64,000 nt of DNA from Gerris lacustris (taxonomy: Eukaryota; Arthropoda; Insecta; Hemiptera; Gerridae). Positions 43,603-56,399 of the stretch are shown piece by piece; the first letter of the stretch is position 1; each line of letters starts with the position of its first letter. Under the pieces are notes generated by a model. That model saw nothing but the letters and a program-made list of their open reading frames with translations. It had not been told where the DNA came from and did no database searches. Both the position numbers and the translations under genes were made by a program. The DNA lies in the NCBI GenBank assembly GCA_951217055.1, contig OX578276.1, forward strand, positions 120,598,979-120,662,978. The letters are read 5' to 3'.

Positions 43603-44276
43603 TAATTAAAATGAAATTCTGTTAAAATACCTTTCAAATATTAAACATATAAAAATATTAAAAATACTTTTACCTAATAAACATATGATAATTGTAGTAG
43701 ATTTTTGCACAAAAATAAAATAATAATATAAGTTAAAATCAAAAATATTGGGCATTCTAAATTAATGATTCAATTTATTTAGATAGTAGCTTTGTCTGAT
43801 TATAAGGTACAGGCAGAAGAAGGGTTGAAATAGTGTCATTTAACAGCTGGTAAAGTTATGACCACAAGATCCTCTTTACTAGGGATTAACAAGATAAAGC
43901 CAGAACAAAAACTATCTGGCAAACCACTAAAATCTTAATATCCTTTACTTTTCCACCATTAACCTTCTACCTTCCGTTTTTACTACAATTTTAGTTGTCT
44001 ATAAAACATAACCGGCCACATCCCAGGGAGTCATCACCGCCACTGCTTTAATGTCACCTAAACGAAACAGCCACGTTCCTAAAAAAATCAACCTTGCATA
44101 CCAGTTATACTTAAGTTGCAATTGAAGGTAACAATTTACTATTCTGGTAAAGGGGAACTATGTTCTGTTGTTTTGGCGTATTAACCTATTTGGGAGAAGC
44201 TTAGTAAAAAGTTATGTGTTCTAACTGGACACATCCAGCTAGAAGCATTCCCAAGTTTTGCTATGGAGTGTATTAT
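43603..44276. other. No gene recognised
   Basis: Nothing supported. 43990-44110 is less AT-rich. Confidence 0.35.
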
Positions 44277-45404
44277 TGCTTCCGAGCTTACCGAAGGTAA
44301 CGGAGGTTATGTTCCGAAGAACGAAAACTCTTTAGGTCTCCCATTTAAAAAAATCCAAGACAGAAATCCGTTTCAGACATCAGGAAACATTTTTGGTTCC
44401 GTGTGTGTCTGTCAGTCGGTCTGTTGGCCTCTCGGTCTGTTGCTCAATTTTTGCGAACCAACATATCTTAAAAACTACACGTCCGATTTTAATGAAATTT
44501 GGATGGTAGATCATGATTAGCCTATTGTTAGTCCCATATTAATTTCAATCTCATTTCTTTCTCTTCCACATGCACACAAGCATACATTTATTTACACCTA
44601 GCTATAAAAGTACTCATCAGATTTGTATGAAACTTTTAAAGTTTATCGAAAGTAACCCGCAGATAGCCCCAGATTAATTTGAACCGTCTGCCCTCTTTAA
44701 CTTTTGCTAAATTTATACTTTAATTTAAAACCATTTTGATAGATTAAATAACGGGGGAAATCTCAGAGCAAGGAAGGGGTAGAGGGAGCAATGCGATTTT
44801 AAAAGTGGTTCATTATGCTACACCCCTATACTAAACCTCCCAAGCGAGCTCAATCCGAACTAAAGTGATCACGTGATCACTGGTCCTTGTCTTATTGGTC
44901 TTTTCCTTGTCCTTCCGTCCCCACAGACGTTTGTCAATAAATCCTTATCAGTAGCATTTATTTGATACCCCACTCAAAGAAGATTGCTATTGGTTAACTA
45001 GGAACTGCTACACGTTTTTGAACGACGTTACTGCCTTTAGATAATTAATAAGGTTAACAACAAACATTAAAGTACATATTTATAAAGAAAACTGTATTAA
45101 AAATAAAAATATTAAATGTCGTAAGAAAATATCACTTATCCTAATCAGCTGATATCAGATAAATTTCGAGTTTTTATCGAGATATCGATACTGTTTCACC
45201 AAACTGCCGCTTGAAAGTGTTAGTTTAGGGGTGTAGCATAATGAACCACTTTATGAGACCCAGATTCTATAGTACTGTTCCCTCTACCCCTTCCTTGCTC
45301 TGAGGGGAAAATAAACAAATTAGACAATAATGGCTTATAAAAGCAAAAAATCAATAAAGTAAGTGATAGGATGCGAGGAAGCTATGTGTCACACCAATTG
45401 GCAG
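44277..45404 (+). mobile_element. Family A, plus strand, split by a hAT-like MITE
   Basis: It starts TGCTTCCGAGCTTACCGAAG with GGTAACGGAGG, runs through TTTCAGACATCAGGAAACAT, GTCTGTCAGTCGGTCTG and ACTACACGTCCGATTTTAAT, and ends GAGGAAGCTATGTGTCACAC plus CAATTGGCAG. The MITE at 44762-45304 interrupts it. Without this, about 585 bp remain. Confidence 0.88.
44762..45304. mobile_element. hAT-like MITE, 543 bp
   Basis: The ends are CTCAGAGCAAGGAAGGGGTA with GAGGGA, on the left and inverted on the right. Further in, GTGGTTCATTATGCTACACC with CCTA is again inverted, so the terminal repeats reach about 80-100 bp with indels. The CAGAG-type tip suggests hAT. Flanks GGGGAAAT and GGGAAAAT are similar, but an exact 8-bp duplication cannot be fixed. 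Confidence 0.75.
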
Positions 45405-46993
45405 TCTATTTTTTTATTTGATAGGTTTATAAACTATCTATCAATAACTATTAACATCTTTTAACTTATGTATATAATTGAATATCTATGCCCTCGACGG
45501 ATCATCAAAACTTGTAACCATCCGTAATTAATAATTTATTCGTACTATTCGGGAAGCCTTTTTTTAATTTTCCAGAAAATCAAAGATATTTTCCTTTGTT
45601 CTCTATATATTCTTCCTATTGAACAGTTCCAATTTATGGAAAAAATGGCGGCGGACAGACAGATAAATTTTAATAAATTTCGGCGTAAGGGTTTCAATCA
45701 TCCTTTATAGAAATTTATTTATCTTATTTTTTTATTTTTTTTTTTTTTTACCAATTACACCCAAACAATCAATAATTGAGAGAATAAATTCTCGTTTTTG
45801 CAGTATTGTGATGTAATAGTTCTGCCGTTTGTTCTTTGTGCAGAATAATTGAGCAAGAACGTACTCAATTTGAAGGAAATCTTATTTGTACCTTCACAAT
45901 TTAAAACCAAATATAATCAGATATTTTCTTTTGCTCTGTCTCGCGCGTAAGTGTACGTTGTAAGAATAAGTTGTGCTAGCAATATTAGTATAAGTGACGT
46001 TGTGATTTAACATACAAATAAACTGATACTTGCTGTAGGTCGAGAATGACCAGCTCGAATAGATCTGATAATTTGCTTAAATTTTTTAAAAATATAAAAT
46101 AATTTGGAAGGCATAAAAAGTTATTGTGGAAGTGTCTGATTTTAACAAAAAATATTTTAAGTAAGAAGTAATGAAGGATTGTAAAGGTGTAATAATTTTA
46201 GTAGAACACTTATTTCATGGATACTTTTCGACTCATCGATATTAATAAGTTAACAAAAGTTTATTGATTAAAATAATAGAATGTGGCAGATGAAGTATAA
46301 TTATCTTGCATGATAAGGGGTAGTTGTAATTCTGGATTCAGTGTTTAACTTGGAACGGAGAAGAAGACGAATTTTTGACCTGAAGAGTACAACAAATATT
46401 GCCTTGACAAATATATATTATACAACCCTTATCTTATATTTACTAGTCCCATATTTCTGAGCAAATACCTTGTATAGATCCGTCTGACACAAATTTAACA
46501 ACCTAACTTTGACCTTTAGTATGACTTTTTGCATGGGTAAAATTAATTTAATAGCGTAATAAGAAACAATTGATAAAATATGAAATAAAAGTATCAAACA
46601 ATTATTTCATGATTGCTGGACTTAAAAATTTCATTTTATTACAATTTAGTTGTATGTTACCCTTAATAACTATAATTTTTTTTAAGTTTAAAGCTATTTA
46701 TCAAAATTTATTTTCCTTAGATTCCAGTTTAAATACAAGCAACTACAAATATAAATATTTGTGAACTGTTATATATTAAACATCAACAAATATAAGTAAG
46801 ACAATCTTTATTATGTATTTTGTAAAGTAAATATAAACCAATTTTGAAAATTTAGTCAAAACAACTTAATCAAACTTCTTGCTGCTCCAACTATACTATT
46901 TTGGTTATCATCTTAGAAAGTAGATTTTAACCGGAAATCAACTGGTGATGACCAATTAAGATTGTCGGTGACTATCAATAAAAAAAATAAAAT
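45405..46993. other. AT-rich, no gene; one family C scrap
   Basis: GGCGGACAGACAGATAAATT and TTTCGGCGTAAGGGTTTCAA near 45650-45700 match family C. Nothing else. Confidence 0.35.
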
Positions 46994-47446
46994 GCTAAAT
47001 AGTGGGGCTCATAGCTTCCTCGCGTCCTATTTCGTATACATTAATGATTCTATGCTTTTGCAACCTACTTTTTTGTCAAATTTATTTGACGGCTACTTAG
47101 GCTACTTTTGACAAACCATCCAAATTTCTTAAAAAACAGATGACTACTTTTGAATATATAGATATAAATGAATGTAATTTTGTAGGCATGTGGAAGAGAA
47201 ACAAATGGGCGCAAAAGGTGAAACTTATGTGGGACCAACAATGGGCTAATTATGATCTTCAATCCAAATTTCATTAAAATCGGACAAGTTGTATTTAAGA
47301 TATGTTGGTTCGGATATGGGAACCAATGGTTCCCAAAAAATTAGTGTCAGATAGACATACTGACAGAAATATGTCTGAAACGGATAGAAATGTTCGTTCT
47401 TTAGAGCGATCACATAGATGCATTACCTTCGGTAAAGTCGGCAGCA
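46994..47446 (-). mobile_element. Family A, inverted, internally deleted
   Basis: From GTGGGGCTCATAGCTTCCTC to CATTACCTTCGGTAAAGTCG. The middle between TTTATTTGAC and GGCTACTTAG is missing. Confidence 0.75.
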
Positions 47447-47739
47447 AAAATTGTTATTGCTGTTTCTCAATAATATTTATCATATACTCGTACTTTTAAA
47501 AAGTCTATTTATTGCTCTTGAGATCTATAATATAGGAGTAAGCTTTCCAAAAGTTGGTCGAAATAATCAGTTTAAATAATTTGTTAATAGCATTATTCAT
47601 ATTTAATGTAGCTTATACAAAAAGTCTATTAGTCAGTAGTATTCGACCCTCTTAAATATACGTATGTATTTGGGTTGAGTCATTATTGTTTCCTTAAAAA
47701 TATATCAACTACTATAATTGGATTTCTGAACTAATTTAA

Positions 47740-47970
<231 letters not shown>

Positions 47971-48497
47971 TCAAACTTCTATAAATATATATTGTCTAAT
48001 TTCAAATATATTTTACAAACTATCTATATGTAATTATCTTCTCTGTTTTCTTTAGAAGTATGCACACTGTTGATGGTGGTCTTTACGTTTATTATTTTAT
48101 CTCAATTTAAGTGCAAATGTGACTCTTCCTAGACAAATGTAGAAGAAAATAAATGTTCACTAGTAATGCAAGCTAAAGCATATTTTTATTTAGAAAGCTG
48201 GCAGGTATTAAAGTCACTTAAAATGATAGGGGTTTAAATTTTAGATCCCAATTACCAACTTAATGTTATGTATTATGCTTAACTCCTATAATTAATTTTT
48301 TAAACTATTTTGATATTATGCTGTTAAAAAATTAAAGATTAGTTTTGGAAGACCATCTTCTTAACTAAAATAATGGTTAAAAGAAAAAAAGAGTACAGTA
48401 TTTTGATTTCTTTAATCAAAGGTATACTAAATATCATAATTCATATGAAACACCAAGCTTAGAGATTAGGAAATAAAAATAGCTTTGCTATTTTATC
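47971..48497. other. AT-rich, no gene
   Basis: Nothing supported. Confidence 0.35.
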
Positions 48498-48571
48498 CAT
48501 CATTTGTCATCATTGCCATCATTGTCATCATTTGTCATCATTGCCATCATTGTCATCATTTGTCATCATTG
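48498..48571 (+). repeat. Minisatellite, 28-bp period
   Basis: CATCATTTGT, CATCATTGC, CATCATTGT form one unit, repeated about 2.7 times. The unit is itself a 9-10-bp repeat. Confidence 0.9.
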
Positions 48572-48616
48572 CTTTGCTATTTTATCCATAATTTTGTTCC
48601 ATCATTTGATGCCATC

Positions 48617-48790
48617 ATTTGTGTGGCACAAAGCTTCCTCTTATCCTATCACGTACTTTATTGATGTTTTGCTTTCACAACATATTATTATCTATTTTAT
48701 TTAATTGCATCCCCCATTTTGCCTCCGAACTTACCAAAAGTAATGAAAGCTATGTGACCGTTTCGAAGAAAGAAATTATTTTATCCAAAA
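48617..48790. mobile_element. Family A ends, head to head
   Basis: 48617-48720 is an inverted family A 3' part (GTGTGGCACAAAGCTTCCTC to TTTAATTGCATCCCCCATTT). 48721-48790 is a plus-strand 5' start (CCTCCGAACTTACCAAAAGT with GAAAGCTATGTGACCG). Both are truncated. Confidence 0.65.
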
Positions 48791-49169
48791 CACAAGATGG
48801 AAGCAGTTTGTGATGAAGGCAAGGGACAGAGATAAATATTGAGAGATTTATGAAAACACTTACATTTGTTACGTATATTATGAACGAGAAGGTCAATTAA
48901 TATGGCGTAAGTTCTAAAATATACAGTAACATATAATGCTGATAAAATAAGTAATACCTTTTTATTTTAACTTGCTATTAAAAATTATTTAAACTTTAAT
49001 TATTTAACTTTAATTAAAAATTATTGAAAAACTCTGCTTTTCAAAACGTCAGTTTCCTCGTCATGGGGTTGTTTTATGTTTTCTCCATCCTTTCTTAATA
49101 ATAATAATATTAATTAGGTAAGCATAACACATATTGTCTCTACTTAATAAAAAAGCAACTTTCATCCTT
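48791..49169. other. No gene recognised
   Basis: AT-rich; nothing supported. Confidence 0.35.
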
Positions 49170-49392
49170 CAAAAAGCCATCATCTGTGCCTATTGCGGAA
49201 GAAAGTGAGTTACATTAATAAAAATAGTTAGTGAGAGGTGAGTCTACTTTATGTCGGAGATCAACGTGAGACTCCATAGTGACCGAGTCTCACGTCGATC
49301 ACCAACATAAAGTAGACTCACCTTTCTCTAAATCTGTTTAATATTAATTTACCTCTGTTTCTTCCGCAATAGGCTCTGATGATGGCATTTTA
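49170..49392. repeat. Foldback element, about 223 bp
   Basis: The left arm GCCATCATCTGTGCCTATTG then GGTGAGTCTACTTTATGTCG pairs with the right arm (inverted GCCATCATCAGAGCCTATTG and GGTGAGTCTACTTTATGTTG). The inner part ACGTGAGACT/AGTCTCACGT is exact around a 12-base centre. The arms are about 100 bp with a few indels. Nothing coding. Confidence 0.87.
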
Positions 49393-49854
49393 AAGGCTAA
49401 AAGCATCTTTGTTATTAAATTAATTTCAATATACGTGGAAAGAAAGATTGTGTTATTCCATTACGGTGAGCCCCATAGACACTCCCATATCCAATATTAA
49501 TTATGTCAATTTATAAGCATATAATCTTAACTTCCTTAACATCTATCTTAACTTTCTTAATGACACATAAATAATACCGATATCACAATATTAATCTACA
49601 ACATTATGATCACATTTAGTTTTGCAAGTATCTCAAAGAATGTTTAGTTTCGAGATGTTAACTCATACCTTCAACAAACCAACTTACTTTAGAAGAAATC
49701 AGCTTTTTCTATAATCAATTTCAAGGGATGGTGATAGTATAGTTTTATTGATTTTAAACTAAGAAGAGGGATTGTGTTATTCCACCACCAGGACCACTTC
49801 TGGGAACTTAATTTATAATTTACCCTCTCACTTAAGTAACAAAGATATAGAGAC
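49393..49854. other. No gene; a 15-bp direct repeat
   Basis: GATTGTGTTATTCCA occurs at about 49447 and 49770. Its meaning is unknown. Confidence 0.35.
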
Positions 49855-50000
49855 AAATTATTGTGATGGATATGATATTATTTTGATGGAATATTCAGAT
49901 GGATATGAACGTTTTTAAGGTCCCCTTAGAGGCTTAAATACGAATTTTACCATATAAGTCGTTCCCTGGAAAACTCACGTAAAAATAAAACTAGTTTTCC
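49855..50000 (+). mobile_element. Family B, very degenerate
   Basis: ATTGTGATGG, GATGGATATGAACG and AAGGTCCCCTTAGAG then ATAAGTCGTTCCCTGG recall family B order. Weak evidence. Confidence 0.3.
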
Positions 50001-50063
50001 ATATTGAATAAAAGTAAATTTATCCCCGCTGAAAATCGAAACCAAAATACGAAAAACCACCTC

Positions 50064-50404
50064 TTAAACTTGATTTGAGTATAGAAAACTATATAAAATT
50101 ATATATTTTCTTTGGGTCGTTTAGGGTTAAATAAAATGAGCTAATTCCTCCTTTTCTTTTCTCTAAGAACAACAGCTATATTTCGCCCTAACTAAGAGCT
50201 TCTTCAGGCTATAACATAAAAAATCAAACCAAATTTGCGTATACATTTTTTTGTTTATATAAATGCAATGGTGAATAAATTGATTTAAAAAAAACAAAAA
50301 AAAAAAACAGTTTTAACATAGCAACAATAAAAAAAAATATATAAGAAATATATAAAAGAAAATATATAATTATTTATAGTTTTCTATACTCAAATCAAAT
50401 TTAA
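50064..50404. repeat. Element with 50-bp inverted ends, possible Penelope-like piece
   Basis: The ends TTAAACTTGATTTGAGTATA with GAAAACTATA are inverted at 50355-50404 with few mismatches. On the minus strand, at about 50165-50215, the text CCTGAAGAAGCTCTTAGTTA then GGGCGAAATA fits a CTGANGA...GAAA order with a short stem between. That is the conserved part of hammerhead ribozymes, found in the long repeats of Penelope-like elements. Helices I and III could not be drawn convincingly, so this is tentative. Confidence 0.4.
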
Positions 50405-52389
50405 AAAAAAGTTCACCACAAAGAAAAATTATAAAAAACCTGTTAAACGTTTTATAAACAAAATGAGATATAATGGGATATAAATTCAGTATCACATTGT
50501 ATATAAGAGAGTTTTCTTCGAGTTTGTCTAACCAGTGCTCGTACTAATGTACTACTGATACCATTGGTCGGGTTTTCTTTACCTTTGATCTTGCCAAAGG
50601 TTTTGATCATGGACGTTCTTTGATAATTTAGAGAAAATTGCTTTACACTGATTGACTGGTAAGTAATCTCCTGCGTTTTGATTATTAATCTATTTCTCGT
50701 TTATTGCTCTAGATTTCCGGATTTGCTTTCTTGTTAATATGCTCCTTTTTGATTATAGTTACCACTTTAATGTTATTTAACTTGAAGCATTCAGTTCAAA
50801 GGAGGAGAAATTATATTTTATTCTTAGATCGATGTTATTTTTATTTCATTTTCTTCCTGAAAATTCAAGGAACGTTACCTGATTCTTCTATTTATATGTA
50901 TATTTTATAATACTAACTTTACTGCGATGTCTGGTATATTATGACTTCGTGAAAATTTTATTTTGTTAAATAGGTCCCTGCAATGTTCCTTTACAGACTT
51001 CCTTTTATTTAAGAAAAAATCCTTTTTAATGCATAGTGGCTTTGATATTTGAGCCACTATTCGAAATCTGTTACTTCGTCCAAGTTTAAACTTTTTTAAA
51101 AAATAATATTTTGTTTGCTGATTAGCTTAAATCTAACAACCCAATACTCTTCCTTCCAAGCTGAACAACAAAGATGTAACCCTTGTGTTTGCGTGATTTC
51201 ATCAAAACGTAATGCACGCAATTTAGTAACTGGATTACACCGATTCGCAGCTATACCAAATAGTATTTATTAGCAAATTAAACAATATAACCTTTGGCCA
51301 GGCAATGTTTATTATAGTTTATAAAATAATGATTATTATTCTTTTAGATATTAATAAGAAGAATTTCTACATTTTGGACACTTTTTTATTTCATACAATA
51401 CGAAAACCAAAACTGGCCGTAACGTTTTTCTTATCTGTAAGGCGTCGGCGCAGGTCCGTCTTCATAGCTCCAAAACTGTCTGAACGAATAACTAATGGCG
51501 TGCGCTAGCATGGGACGCATGTTGGAGGCTTTCATTGAAAAATATTGAATAGAACCAAAGTTCATAATTATACGCTGCGTTGCCTCATTGAGAGAAGTGT
51601 TTTATGGGTATAAAATGCTGCTCGGTCATCAATGAATTAAGAGCAGCAGGTGATCGAGGGTTCAATCCAGCGACACGATGCTCTGATTTACATGGCTCAC
51701 TATTGATCACTCGATACTCGCTTGGGTGCACTGCACACAAACAAGTTTTATTCATACAATGTACTACCGTAGTGTAAGTGGCTGGAACTTCTCTACCACT
51801 TGGATAGTAAAACTGGGATCAATAAGGGCCTAATTTCTAGGTTCACCCTTGCCAGATAACCACTATCACTAATACTATCACTATTATAGATCCCCACTTC
51901 ATTACTTGTTGAGATCGACCCCCTTCCACTGCCACTTATCCTCCTCCCTCCCACCACCCCTTTACTTTTTAGTATAATCCATCTCCATCAGTTGCATCGT
52001 TTACGTTTGCACTGCTTACATCGTCATTGGTGCGTACTGTTAACATTGTCATATTGTTTTACGAGGCTTCAACTTGACCTTTTTTTATTTTTCTGAATTA
52101 TTTCGACTGAATTACTTTTTTTACAATTTTTTTTTTCATTGCTCATACAAATATGAAAGTTCTTGAAACGGAGATTAAGACTATCTATGACTTTAATGTT
52201 TTTTTTACGCAAAATTAATCTTTTTATAAGATTAAGTTCAAACTTGATAAAAATGTTTATAATAATTAAATCTTGGAATTTTTGCATGTAATAAATGGGC
52301 TTCAAACTACAATATATTTATTATTGACCATATTTATTTATTTATTTTTTGATATATTTATTTATTATTAACTACAATATATTTATTTA
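50405..52389. other. No gene recognised; diverged repeat text
   Basis: 51370-51510 (AAAACCAAAACTGGCCGTAA and further) resembles 19520-19620 inside the hAT element, so a related piece is present. GGGTTCAATCCAGCGACACG at about 51659 resembles a B box. The frame at 51305-51508 has no motif. Confidence 0.35.
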
Positions 52390-55300
52390 AATAAATGCAG
52401 ATATAAGAATGAAACTTACCAGAGACATCCTGTACGTAGAGAGCAATAAGTTTACTTGGCAAAAAGGAACCGGAATAAGGCACCAGGAGGAAAATGGAGT
52501 TAACAAGCTAAACCAAATTTGCCACTGTGACCTGACACCTAGTAGGAAATCTGATAGCAAATGAAATAGAATAGCAATTAACTAAATTAAATGGAATAAA
52601 AAACTATAAGAATAACCTAGATAATTCAGTAAGCATACACCACACAGGAAACATAAATAGAAATGCTGTGTTAAAGGTAAGGGAGGGAAAAGAAGAATAG
52701 GATATAATAACTTATAACTGTCGCACCTTACGAAACGAGCAAACGCTAGTTCAACTTTTACATGAAATTGGAAAAATAGAATGGACTATAATTGGCCTAG
52801 CTGAAGTGCGACGACAAGGAGAAGGCTGCATTGAACTAGAAGAAAACATTACTTTCTACTATAATGGTAACGACACATCAATAGGGGGCAACGGGTTTTT
52901 AATAAATAAAAATAATATAAAAAAAATAAATAATAGGCTACACAGATAGAATAGCCAGTATTGAAGTGATAGACAAAAACGGGCTAAACCTAAGAGTTAT
53001 TCAAGCATATGGACCAACGACAACAGCTCAAAAAGATACCATACAGGACTTTTATTTAGATTTGCAAAAAGCCTTAGAAGACCACAGATGCCACAGAACA
53101 TTGATAGTTGGAGACTTCAATTCAAAAATTGGTACCAAGACAGTGGAAAAAGGTGTAGGCCCCTATGGAATAGGCAAACGAAACGAAAATGGAGAGAGAC
53201 TCATTGAGTTCACTGAAGCAAACAACATGTTCATCTCAAACTCGTTCTTTAAAGGAGATATGGATGAGAAATGGACCTGGATCAGCCCAGACGGGAAGAG
53301 AAAAAATGAAATAGACTTCATAATAAGCAGTGATTTAGCTATTATTAAACAAGTAAAAGTTATATGTCAAGTCGATATTGGTAGTGACCATAGAGCCGTA
53401 GGTGCAAAACTAAATTACTCCGGAAAAAAATGCAGGAAAGTTAGAAGAAAAGTAGGAAAAAAACTCTCCATAGAAGAATTAAAAGCCCACAGGATAGAGG
53501 AAAGAATATCTTCTTTGACAAGCGACAAAGTGAACATGGAAGACATCAATCTAGCTACAAAACACTTAACACATGTAGTAACAAAGGCTGTTAAAGAAAT
53601 AAGCAACGAAATTGATAAACCAAGAATCAACAACTGTAGAAATCCTCCAAAAATCATTAAACAAATGATAAAGGAACGACGGAAACTTAAAGGCAAACTA
53701 TCAAGAAAAATTGAGTATGTAACACTCAGCAAAGCCATCAGATCAAATTTAACACTTTGGCAGGATAGCAAGAGAAATGAAAGATTAGAAAAGGCTATAC
53801 AAGAAGGAAGTAAACTAAAACCAACTAGAAATAACAAAACTCGAATAATATCAATTAAAAATAAAACCGGCCAAGAACTTAACCATAAGGAGGATATGCT
53901 CATGTGTATAAAAAAATATTATGAAAAACTTTACAGAGATGAGGAATGGGCTTTAGGGTCACATAAAAAAATGTTAATAACTACTTCAGAGCAGAAGGTG
54001 GAACCAAAGATACTGAAAGAAGAAGTTGAATGGGCGGTTAGTATGCTGAAAGATGGGAAAGCCAGTGGACTAGACAACATTACTCCAGAGATTATCAGAG
54101 CTTGTGGAAACACAATGATCCAGTATTTGGTGGAACTTTTTAATAAGTGTCTTGAAGAATCCTCACTTCCAGATACATGGAGCATAGCAAAACTAATTCT
54201 TCTATTTAAGAAAGGAGACAAAAAAGAACTAAAAAATTATAGACCTTTAAGTCTGCTATCTGCACCCTACAAACTACTATCAAAATATTACTGTATAGAA
54301 TAAGCAACCGACTAGATTTAGAACTAACCAAACTACAAGCATGATTCCGAAAAAACTTTTTAACTATCGACCACATCTTTGTAATCAGTGAATTAATTAA
54401 AAAAGCCCAAGATTACCAATTCCAACTTGTTTTTCTTTTTCTGGACTATGAAAAAGCTTTTGATAAAATAAAAATAGGAGCTATAATAGAGATGCTACAA
54501 AACAAAGGAGTAAGCACAAATATAACTAATATTTTTAAAGTATTAAACGCATTAAGTATTAAAGTATTAAAAAAAGGAGCTACTGCAAAATATTTTCTTG
54601 ACCAAGACTCGGTTGACATCAAAATAAATAGAGGAGCTAGACAAGGAGATGTGCCCTCACCCAAATTCTTTATAACCGTATACCAAGAAATAATGCTCTC
54701 ACTTGAATGGGACGGTAAAGGAATTAAGGTCAATGGAGAGTGGTTGAACCATATTGAATTTGCGGACGACCAGGTATTAATTGCAAAATCTTTCCAAGAA
54801 GCCAAAGGAATGCTAGAAGAACTCCAGCAAAAAAGCAAACGAATAGGACTAAATATAAATGCTGAAAAATGTAAAATGATAATAGTAAATGGGGGAACAG
54901 AAGACCACATTCGGGACTTACCTTTACAAGAAGTAAAACATTTTGCTTATTTAGGCCACCTCCTCAGTGTCGAAGGTCAATGGGGTGAAATACAAAGAAG
55001 AGTAAATCTCGGCTGGAAAGCTTTACTGGAAAACTGCAGCTTCTTTAAGAGCAAAGTAAGTCAAGATTTAAAGAAAAAACTGTGGGAATCAACAGTACTA
55101 CCGGTTATTACCTATGGATATGAGACCTGGAGATTAAGCAGCAGAGTAGTAGCCAAGCTGAGAGTGGTGGAACGAAACATGGAAAGATATATGATGGGAT
55201 ACACTCGGAAAGATAGGAAGAGCAAAAGTTGGCTTCGAACCCATTCTGGACTCGTAGACATAGTGGAAAGGGTGCACAGCAAGAAGTGGAATTGGGCTGG

Positions 55301-55794
55301 TCATGTCATAAGGAGAAAACAGGACAGCTGGACTAAAGCTTTAATGGAGTGGACACCTTGGGAGAACAATAGGAAACGAGGGAGACCCGAGAGAAACTGG
55401 AATGAAGAGATGTGGAGAAGCAACCTGGGCAAGAGTAGCTATTGAGAGGCAGGAGTGGAAGAGGTTGGGCTGAGCCCACTATGAAGTTTACTTCCAAGAA
55501 ACATTAAAAATATAAATATATAATACTAACTAAAAAGTAAATCAAGTATGTATGTGGAATATAAGAGGTACATGTGAAGTTTAAAGTAGAAATTAAATTA
55601 ATTTAAGAGCAAAAACAAAATTAAAATGTGTGGATGTATGAATGAACATAATAAACCTACCATTATAATATAAATAAGTAACAACAAATTCGAACTCAAT
55701 AATCCTCAGCCTAGTGCTGATTTTGTACCATAACTGCATGTATATGGACGAAAACATCTATTAGAATGTACAAATAAAGGATTGTATTGTATTG
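52390..55794 (+). mobile_element. RTE/BovB-type LINE, nearly full length
   Basis: About 3.4 kb, the usual size of the clade. It holds an AP-type endonuclease and reverse transcriptase in one broken frame. The 3' UTR ends AATAAAGGATTGTATTGTAT, a short simple-repeat tail as in RTE elements, instead of poly-A. The 12-bp flank TATATTTATTTA occurs just before (52378-52389) and just after (55795-55806), a candidate target duplication, though this is low-complexity sequence. Composition is more balanced than the surroundings. Confidence 0.85.
52704..55473 (+). pseudogene. LINE polyprotein: AP endonuclease and reverse transcriptase
   Basis: The endonuclease part has ITYNCRTL (start), GLAEVRRQGEG (catalytic E), VIQAYGPT, LIVGDFNSKIG, NEIDFIISS and GSDHRAV, the full AP-endonuclease set that nicks target DNA. 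A basic linker follows. Reverse transcriptase motifs are DGKASGLDNITPEII, LLFKKGDKKELKNYRPLSLL, FLFLDYEKAFD (motif A), RGARQGDVPSP, and FADDQVLIA (catalytic DD at 54765-54770), then YLGHLLS. The tail has WAGHVIRRKQDSWTKALMEW and KRGRPERNWNEEMW. Proteins of this type are often annotated craniofacial development protein 2-like. Breaks: a frame change near 52935, one near 54290 and one near 55430, plus an in-frame TGA near 54340. In motif FADD the usual Y is F. The copy is inactive but only mildly decayed. Confidence 0.9.
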
Positions 55795-55806
55795 TATATT
55801 TATTTA

Positions 55807-56399
55807 TTTTATATATTCATTATTTATTTATTTTTTATTTATTGGAGAAGTGTATGCACGAATTTAGTCAGAGACTTTAAATTTTTTATTTTTTTTTTTT
55901 GGGGGGGGGGAGGGGTGAATGATATAGCATGTATAAGTAGTGGGTTAGTAACACAGTGCATGGTTTGATGGACAAGTTGTTACGCTAAATATTTTACCGG
56001 GTAATAGACTCGATACTGAGTTTTCCCCCTTACTAAAGAAATTGAATAGGACCGATCAAACTAAACCGAAATACCAGGAAAAGCTCGACGAAAGTCAGAT
56101 AAAGATCTATTACATATTATTAGTTCCATAAATAAAGTTGCGTTTAAGAAACAAGTCACGAAATAGAAAACTTGTTAGCAGCCTTGGTTATTGGATATGG
56201 TTATGATAAAAGAATACGAATGTTTGCTCTTCTTAAAATTTACAGAAAAACTGACAATTACTATACGAGGAAACTACCAGTAATTAAAACATTCTGTAAG
56301 TCCACAGAGAAGCAGTACTACTACTCAATAGAGTTAAATTTATCTGTTACAAGATGTTTAACATTTGTTACATGATGTTTCTAGAAAGAAAGTAATAAT
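55807..56399. other. No gene recognised
   Basis: A G-run at about 55900 and AT-rich text. The frame at 56172-56375 has no motif; its continuity with the next LINE relic is possible but unproven. Confidence 0.35.

Noticed and set aside
48498..48571. CRISPR-like array
   Set aside because: The units are contiguous without spacers; it is a minisatellite in an animal genome.
53415..54910. Minus-strand frames of 96-162 codons
   Set aside because: They are antisense shadows of the LINE polyprotein.
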